A stretch of 18,433 bases of DNA. It comes from Dunaliella salina (Eukaryota; Chlorophyta; Chlorophyceae; Chlamydomonadales; Dunaliellaceae). Each line of letters starts with the position of its first letter. The stretch's first letter is position 1. Made by a program: the position numbers and the translations under genes. Location: positions 278,045-296,477 of the forward strand of contig MU069470.1 in assembly GCA_002284615.2 (NCBI GenBank), written 5' to 3'. This document shows positions 1 to 8,354 of this stretch, in pieces. The notes under the pieces are model-generated. The model was not told the origin of the DNA. It saw nothing but the letters and a program-made list of their open reading frames with translations, and made no database searches.

Positions 1-55
1 CCGCGCCTGTTGTGTATCCTGACCGCTCAACGCCCCTCCTCTCCCACCTCCGCAG

Positions 56-1526
56 GAGTTGATCAGCAACTCCTCCGATGCCCTGGATAAAATCAGGTGT
101 GTGCTGCTGCTTGCTTCGTTGTCCCTCGTGCGGACGAGGAAAGACGAGGAAGCCCATGAGCCTGTGGATCCTTCTGGTAGCCGCGAGCGCAAGCAGGCAG
201 CCTGAGTGCTCTTCCTGCACCTCGTGGAAGCACAAGTAGTGTGTAAAACATAACAATCCGTTTGCCCCACGCCCTCGCTCCTCGCTTACGTTCATGCAGG
301 TTCATGAGCCTGACTGACAAGAGTGTGCTCAATGACCAGCCTGAGCTGTTCATCAGGTCCGTTGGGTGTTAACAGGCTGGAGCAAACACATGCAGACATG
401 CTGGATCGTAGCACAGCCCACCCAGCATCCACAGCTTCTGCGTGTGTGAACGAGGCGTGTCATGCGTGGTGCATGGAAAGGGAATGGACAGTGTTGTTTC
501 TTCTGTTGCATGAATCCTGCTCTGGAACGAGACAGTGGATACCACCATGCAGTTGTGTTAAATGTATATGTAAGGACGAGTGCTCCACATGTTGAGCATG
601 CATGATCCAACCTGCGAGGCATGAGCTGTGTGTGTCTGTTCATGTCCTTGATGTAATGCACTCTTGTCTGTGCACTGCAGGATCATCCAGAACAAGGCCA
701 ACAACACTGTCACCGTCGTAGACTCTGGGATTGGCATGACCAAGGTCAGTGAATGTTTCAAGAAGCCATGGTTGCATCGGGGTGTCTCAGTATCTCCTGC
801 TAGCACTCCTTGCAGTGCCCACCCATAATATGGCCATGGTGTAAGGCACACTTCCATGTCACCTGCCGTGGCATCAGGCTGATGAAATCCTTGCTTTTAT
901 AGTTAGTGCGCATGTGCATGATCTCGTCAGAACCAGACCATCAGCACACTCAAACTACTCTTACCCCTTCTGTCCCGTGTCCTTCAGGCTGACCTCGTGA
1001 ACAACCTGGGAACCATTGCCAGGTGAGGGCAGCTGAGGTAGAGGGACAAGGAGAACAGCAGGTTTCGCCCACGTGCTGTCTGCTCTACCTTGAGAGTATG
1101 CCTTTGTCATTTGTACTGCAAGCCCTGACAACCATCTATAGTTAAGGAAAGATTGCCGGACACACATCTTGAGTGTGCTGAAGGGCACTCCTCTTCCTTG
1201 CAAACTGTGCCTGAAGCTTGCAACACAGGGTGGGTTTGGCCATCATGCCCCTCAAGCTCTACTTTCTGCCTGTCCCACTGTGCAGGAGTGGTACCAAGTC
1301 CTTCATGGAGGCCTTGTCCGCTGGTGCTGATGTGTCCATGATTGGACAGTTTGGTGTGGGCTTCTACTCTGCTTACCTGGTGGCTGACCGCGTGACTGTG
1401 ACCACCAAGCACCCCGACGATGAGCAGTACACCTGGGAGTCTCAGGCTGGTGGCTCCTTCACCGTCACCCGCGACACTGAGGGCGAGCAGCTGGGCCGTG
1501 GTACCAAGATTGTACTGCACCTGAAG
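56..1526 (+). other. HSP90: HSP90 exons 1-5: N-terminal GHKL ATPase domain
   Basis: These five exons encode window residues 1-146. The ATP-pocket residues known from yeast Hsp90 are present at the expected spacing: catalytic Glu (residue 1 here, yeast E33), Asn (5, yeast N37), Asp (8, yeast D40), and the Asp of DSGIGMTK (47, yeast D79). The lid and glycine-rich region reads [12 protein letters not shown] followed by [24 protein letters not shown], with Arg, is the wording I know from plants and green algae; animals and yeast usually have Lys. Introns after exons 1, 2 and 4 split AGG arginine codons, and the others are phase 0. The intervening introns (97-299, 357-680, 745-987, 1023-1285) hold nothing I recognise beyond ordinary unique sequence. 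Confidence 0.95.
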
Positions 1527-1670
1527 GTGTGTGTGTGTGTGTGTGTGTGTGTGCTTGTGTGCTTGTGTGCTTGTGCGTTTTAGTGTGTGTGTGTGCGTGC
1601 GAGCACGCACGCTTGTGCGCGCGTTTGTGCCTCTGCATGCGCTTGCTTGTGAGTGTTTGCGTGTGTGTGC

Positions 1671-1728
<58 letters not shown>

Positions 1729-4700
1729 GTGTGTGCGCGCGCGCGCTTACGTGTGTGCATTATGGCCTCCAAGGGGGCAAAGCACAGCACGTTCGCTGTC
1801 TTTTGTGAACACTGTTTCTGGCATGCAGTGGGAGGAGGGTTGCGAAGCATGTGCAACACACCAGTGATGTGCCAAGTTGTAAACAGTGCTATCCTAATCA
1901 CTGACGCACAACACTAGTTGCATAAAACACTCATGTTCAGATTCCCAAGTATTGCACCTCTCTCCCCTGGTTTGCATCTCAACACCCATCAGCCTGTCTT
2001 GCTCTTCTTGCTGTACCGTAGGAGGACCAGCAGGAGTACCTGGAGGAGAAGCGCATCAAGGACCTGGTCAAGAAGCACTCCGAGTTCATCAGCTACCCCA
2101 TCCAGCTGTATGTTGAGAAGACTGTGGAGAAGGAGGTGTCTGATGACGAGGCTGAGGAGAAGAAGGGTGGGTAGCTCTGACTGTGGTGCTCGCGCAATGC
2201 AGCACAGGCTCTAGCGCCCTCACGCGTGCGCTTGGCAGGCTCCCTCTTGTGGTTAGCTGGTGTTCTCTGATTTCTGCAGTGCTTTAATGCTGTGTTTTAG
2301 CCCAAGCTTACATGCCAGCATTTGCGGTCCCAAAAAAGATTCCCTTTCATGTAGCTCACTTCTTGTCATTCATTTTATTCATCTGTTGCCCTCACGATTG
2401 GCAATGTCTTATGCCACTTGCCGATGCAGAGGATGAGGAGGGCAAGGTGGAGGATGCCGAGGACAAGGACAAGAAGAAGACCAAGAAGGTCAAGGAGGTG
2501 GAGCATGAGTGGGACCTTCTGAACAAGCAGAAGCCTATCTGGTAAGTATCCCCAAGGAAGAGAAAGCATTTTTCGAGATTTCAGCCAGTATCCTGCACCC
2601 TCTAGAAGTTGGGCTTCAGACGGCTGCAGGAGCAAATATCCCCTTTTGGCTTGTAGTTAAACAAAGTCCTTGATTCACCCTTCAGCCCTTTAGCCCGGGG
2701 TGAAGAATTTTAAACCTTTTTTTCAAAGGGTTTTCAATTGTCATTTTTCTGAACTTCCATTGTTGAAACTTTTCCAAGAATAGGAGAGCAAAAAATAAAA
2801 AGACTCAATATTCAATTTCGAACTTGCTTGTGAAGTGCAAATGTGTGTACAGGCTGCCTGGAACAGGGTAGCAGCACTGCTCCTGCTTGTGGAGTTATGC
2901 ACTACACACAATCCTTCATTCCTCAGAAGCTCCTGTGTTGATGTGTGCGCCACATCCAGGTGCCCTCACTTGGATGCCGTGCACACATCAACACAGGAGC
3001 TCATGAGGAATGAAGGATTGTGTGAAATGCATTGAAAATTTGATGCTGTATGATCGATGCTTGAAGTTATACCTGCACACACTGTCCCCTGATTTTATCC
3101 TTTGTATAGATTTTTTACACTGGGAAAAGTAAAATGGAAGGCTGTGCTTGCGGTCCTCCTCACGGCTGGCCTACCCCTTCCTAGGCAAATTGCGGCCAAC
3201 TACTGCTGTTTAGCATATCTCAGCACCCACTGCACCATTTCTTGACCTGAGCAGTGCATTAAATTCCTGACTTTAAGCTCTACAAGAGGGTGTAAAGAGG
3301 GTAGGCTGAGGTGCAGTGTGTGGATGGCAGGGAAGTCTGAAAAATCGGTAAGATGCTGGAACGTTTCCCATCGACAGCACAGTGGGCCAATCTGCGCCCC
3401 CAAGGTACCAAAAAATTCGTTATGCTGGGCAGCCACTTGGATGTGAAAAGTTGCACTGGGGAAGGCAATACTTGCAAGTAAGTGCACCCGGTAATTCAGT
3501 CAAAAGCGCACCGTTTTCCACACAGTCCACCGCTTGGCCTCATTCAAGTTTTGTTAGACGTCTTATACTGGGCAGCCACTGAGGATGTGCTCAGGTCACC
3601 TCGGGAGGCAGTGCTGGGAGGTCCGTCACGGAAAAACCCCACAAACGTGCCTGCCGATTCAGTAAAAAGCACACGCCTCCTCACGTAGGCCACCGTTTGG
3701 CCTCATTTAAGTTTCAATAGACGCGTTATGATGAGGAGCATCAGAGGATGTGCCCATGTCGCCAGGGGACGCAGCAGCTGCGATGGGATGCTGCTTCCTG
3801 CTTCGGCATGCACATCTGTCGCAATGGGTCAACGCACCATCACGCTCCCCCAAGGCCCCCCTGCAGAATCTGACGTTGCAGCATGACCCAAGAAGAGCTT
3901 AAGTCCAGGAGCACTGGCCATTTGGTGCGAGTTTGAAATTTCACCTTTTTCAGCAAAATGGGTGGAAATCAGCCTCTAAGCCACATATGGCAACATCGCT
4001 CAACTCCATGCTTGGGCCATAGATACTTATTTGGTATACTCAGGGCATGCACAGAGGTTGAAGTAGAGCCGGAAAGTGTAGTTGGCCGCGCTTGGGTTGG
4101 GCCAGCCGGGGGGGGGACCTTGTGCTTTGCATCCACCCATTGCTCAATCAGCGGCAGGAATTGGCCTCTACCTTTGTACCTGAAATTAAACAGGGTCTTC
4201 AATTCACCCTTCAGCTTGGGGTGAAGCATTGAATCCTTTCTTTTCAAAGGGGATTTTCAATTGTTGGTTCTCTGAATTTCCATTTCTTGAAACTTTTCCA
4301 AGAATAAGAGAGCAAAAATGGAATTTTTCATTTTTTTCAAACTTTTCAAACTTGAAAACTCCTGAAAGTTTGTGAGGCGTAAATGCGTGTACAGGCAGCC
4401 TGGAACAGGGTTGCAGCACTGCTCCTGCTTCTGGAGTTACGCACTTCACACAATCCTTCATTCCTCATGAGCTCCTGTGTTGATGTGTGCGCTACATCCA
4501 GGTGCCCTCACTTGGATGTCGTGCACACATCAACACAGGAGCTCATGAGGAATGAAGGATTATGAAGCGCAATGAAAATTTGATGCTGTACGAACGATGC
4601 TTCAGTCCAGTCCGCACACACTGTCCCCCTGATTTTGACCTTCGTGCAAATCTTTTGCACTGAAAAAGCAAAGAGAAAGGCTTTACTTGCACTTTGCATC

Positions 4701-5760
4701 CACCCATTGCTCAACCAGCAGCAGGAATCGGCCTCTACCTTTTGCTGGTGTTGCGGCTTGCTGGGACGACTTTGAAGCCTCATCCGTTGAGGCTCCTCTG
4801 ATGTGCTGGGAGCTCCACTTCCTCTCATTCCAGAAAACCCATCCAAGTAATAAATTTCACCTATGCATTCCTACATACTTCAAGGAAAAGGAATTGTTAA
4901 GCTTCACAAGCGCCCTGATGCCTCGTAAATCATTCTTTTCCAACGAGGTGATGTTTTTGTGTAGGTGAGGTCAAAAATCCTGGATGAAGTTAGGTGCCTC
5001 CTAATCCGCTTACCCCAGGCAGAGCAACCATGGAAGGCATGGAGCAGCCACCTTTTTGCTGTGTTGTGCTGTTTTATGCTGCGTTGTGCAGCAACTGTTT
5101 GTTGCATGCTCACTGCAACGAGTAAGATTCCCTGCCTCCAGGATGCGCGCCCCTGAGGAGGTGACCCAGGAGGAGTACGCTTCCTTCTACAAGTCCCTGA
5201 CCAACGACTGGGAGGACCACTTGGCTGTGAAGCACTTTGCTGTGGAGGGCCAGCTGGAGTTCAAGTGCGTGTCTGTTGAGTTACCAGTTTTTTGTGGTGG
5301 TGTCTTCCACTGATTCCCTTGTTTCTGGAGGCAGGAAAGTGTGTGGTTGCCTACGGCACAGCTTGCGCCATGTTTGTTTGCTGTGTGTTAGGGCAGTCCA
5401 AAATGTGCTCCATGGTGATGGGTGTGCTAGCAGCCGCAGCTAGCAGTCGCACCTGTTGACTGAAGCCCTTTCTTCCCTGTAACCCTGTAACCCTGATGGG
5501 TGTGGTGTTGGGCCAGGAAGCAATGGTACTACTGCTCAATGTGTGGTGTACATTTTCATGTATCCTTTCTTAAGAGTGTTCATGTCCTCGTGCCTGCAGG
5601 TCCATCCTGTTTGTGCCCAAGCGTGCCCCCTTTGACATGTTTGACACCAGCAAGAAGTTGAACAACATCAAGCTGTACGTGCGCCGTGTGTTCATCATGG
5701 ACAACTGTGAGGACATCATCCCTGAGTACCTTAACTTCGTCAAGGTGAGTCGTCAGCACG

Positions 5761-5851
<91 letters not shown>

Positions 5852-5917
5852 CGCGCGTGTGCGCGCGCGCGCGGGCGCGTGCGGGTGTCTGGGGCTGTGT
5901 GGTCGTGTTCTTTAGCG

Positions 5918-5994
<77 letters not shown>

Positions 5995-8256
5995 TGCGCG
6001 CGCGCGCGCGTGTGCACTTCCGTCAGATGGCACTCCTTCATCAATGACTTGTCTGACCCTGCCCAGTTTTGCAACAGGAATCACATAGTGCTGGAGTGCT
6101 CGTCAGAATTTTGATTTTTAGTGCAAAGAATGCCAGAGGTTCCCTTTGCCATCTGCTCTCAGGGCATTGTGGACAGTGAGGACCTGCCCCTCAACATTTC
6201 CCGCGAGACCCTGCAGCAGAACAAGATCTTGAAGGTAAGCTTGGCAGGGGTTTGGTTGACAGGTGAGGCTGAGCTTTAAAAGAGGGATGGAGTTTCAGGC
6301 TGTATGCTGTGCCCACAGTTGTAGGCCAGTTGTCCAGGACTCCAGAAACTCCTGCTTGCAGATTTTCCTAGTCAAACCTGAACATCTGGATTGTCGATCT
6401 GGACGTTACCTGCGTGCTCCCTCCTCGAGGACAGAATGTAGATTACTGGTATTGCTCAAAGCCTTGATCAGTGCAGTGGCTGAGTGCTCATTCTATACTA
6501 ATCCTGTGCCATGCTGACCTCAGGTGATCAAGAGGGACAAGTTCTCATTCTAAGAGATGCCACATGCTGACCACAGGTGATCAAGAAGAACATTGTGAAG
6601 AAGTGCCTGGAGATGTTCTCCGAGATTGCTGAGAACAAGGATGACTATGCCAAGTTCTACGAGGCATTCGGCAAGAACCTGAAGCTGGTGAGTGCAGGTC
6701 ACCACCCTCCACTCAGACAACAACTTCGGTGCCTGACCCTTGTTTTTTGGCAGCTCCTTAGGATGACATGCTACTTTCCTGGCTCTATTGCATCTGTCCT
6801 TGTAGCATGAGGTTTACATCACAGAAACACACTTATCATCTGTGCACTGCTGCAGGGTGTGCACAGCGACAGCCAGAACCGCGCCAAGCTGGCTGACCTC
6901 CTGCGCTTCCACTCCACCAAGAGCGGCGAGGACATGACCAGCTTGCAAGACTACGTGACCCGCATGAAGGAGAACCAGACCGACATCTACTACATCACGG
7001 GTGAGGAGCAGAGGGAGAAGAGGAGGACACAGTTGGAAGGAAAGACAGAGAAAAGAGAAGTCCAGACAAATCTGCGGTATGGATGCCTGGCCGGTTGTAT
7101 TCACCTCCAACCAAAAGCAGCTTTGCCTGGTAAAAAACGAACACGATAGGAACGTTTGTGCTCATAACAGGGAAACTGTATGTGAATTTTTTCTCTACTT
7201 CAGGTGAGAGCCGAAAGGCAGTGGAGAACTCCCCCTTCCTGGAGAAGCTGAAGCGCAAGGGCTACGAGGTCCTGTACATGGTGGACCCCATCGACGAGTA
7301 CGCTGTGCAGCAGCTCAAGGAGTATGACGGTGAGTGTAGGAAGCTGTCTGGCCTCTCCTGCAGACACTCGTGACATATTTGCTGTGAAAAACAAAAGTGG
7401 CTCTGAATGTGATTCAGCATTTGGCTGAGATTTCCTGTCCAGCTGCTGAGCCCATGCTGCAGTGAAATAAGCTTCCGAGGTCCTGTTGCGGCTAGCGGGT
7501 GCAGATCAACATCCAAAAGAGGAGTTAATGCATTGTGGTGCTCATGTTGTCCCCCTCTTTGTCACAGTGAATACTGCACAAGGCATCTGCTGCTCCTACA
7601 TGGAGAAGCAAGTGGAGCATTTTCATTTCCTGCACGTTTGCAAAACAGCAAGGGCGACTGAAGGGAGAGTGTCATATTTGGCCTTGACATTGCAACAGCG
7701 ACTCAAGATAGTGGAACCACATGTATGCTGCGCTATGAAGGATGGGACTCCGAAATCCCTTGGATCAAAGAACAGGGGCATAGAAACTTTTCTTCCTATT
7801 GGTGTTAGACACGTGTTTCTTGGAATGAAGTCTCAGAAAGAGTTGGGAGTCCTTCCAAAACAGCGTCTAAAGCTCCCGAAATGTGGAAGCTGGAAATCAG
7901 CCATGCCCGGGGACAGCTTTGGCCATTCTGCTGCAGCCATGCTAACATTCATGCATCATGCGGATGTTTCTGCAGGCAAGAAGCTGGTGTGCTGCACAAA
8001 GGAAGGCCTGAAGTTTGAGGAGACCGAGGAGGAGAAGAAGGACCGTGAGGAGAAGGCCAGCAGCTTCGAGCCTCTGTGCCGGCTCATCAAGGACATCCTG
8101 GGCGACAAGGTGTGCATCAAGCATGCACTGCCCCATGAAAGACAAGGCCTGCGTGTCTACCTTAACGCCTCATGTGGTCATAACATCCTCAATTGGCACG
8201 TTTCACGGTCAATGCTACTTAAACTTCAGAAGGAAGCGCGCACACACTCGCGCACG

Positions 8257-8354
<98 letters not shown>

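Larger units (their letters stand above)
2542..5141 (+). other. HSP90 intron 7, 2.6 kb, filled with repeats
   Basis: This is the largest intron in the window, with donor GTAAGT and acceptor cctccag. It contains two copies of an approximately 0.5 kb repeat (2654-3152 and 4180-4690), each with a long hairpin, and degenerate tandem repeats at about 3420-3760. No reading frame in it resembles a protein. The similar small Leu-rich frames near 2835-3035 and 4383-4565 are translations of the two repeat copies. Confidence 0.9.
5142..7329 (+). other. HSP90: HSP90 exons 8-13: middle domain
   Basis: The exons are 5142-5264 ([15 protein letters not shown]), 5600-5744 ([27 protein letters not shown]), 6163-6234 ([15 protein letters not shown]), 6577-6687, 6856-7000 and 7204-7329 ([15 protein letters not shown]). 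The catalytic arginine of the middle domain (yeast R380) is residue 335 here in NISRE, and the neighbouring Gln (yeast Q384) is residue 339. In yeast and plants these contact the ATP gamma phosphate and complete the split ATPase site. The lysine at the exon 8/9 junction is split (AA|G), which fixes the donor at 5265 (GTGCGT). The exon 12/13 glycine is split G|GT. Introns 8 (5265-5599), 11 (6688-6855) and 12 (7001-7203) show nothing notable. Confidence 0.95.

Noticed and set aside
1107..1917. Long reading frames of Thr-His or Cys-Val repeats on both strands
   Set aside because: They are translations of GT/CA microsatellite in HSP90 intron 5, and the parts outside the repeat resemble no protein.
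2835..4565. Pair of similar small proteins ([14 protein letters not shown] type)
   Set aside because: They come from two copies of the same non-coding hairpin repeat and their ends follow the repeat, not any coding constraint.
5580..6114. Several overlapping 100-164 codon frames
   Set aside because: All are driven by the TG/CG repeats of intron 9 or antisense to exon 9.
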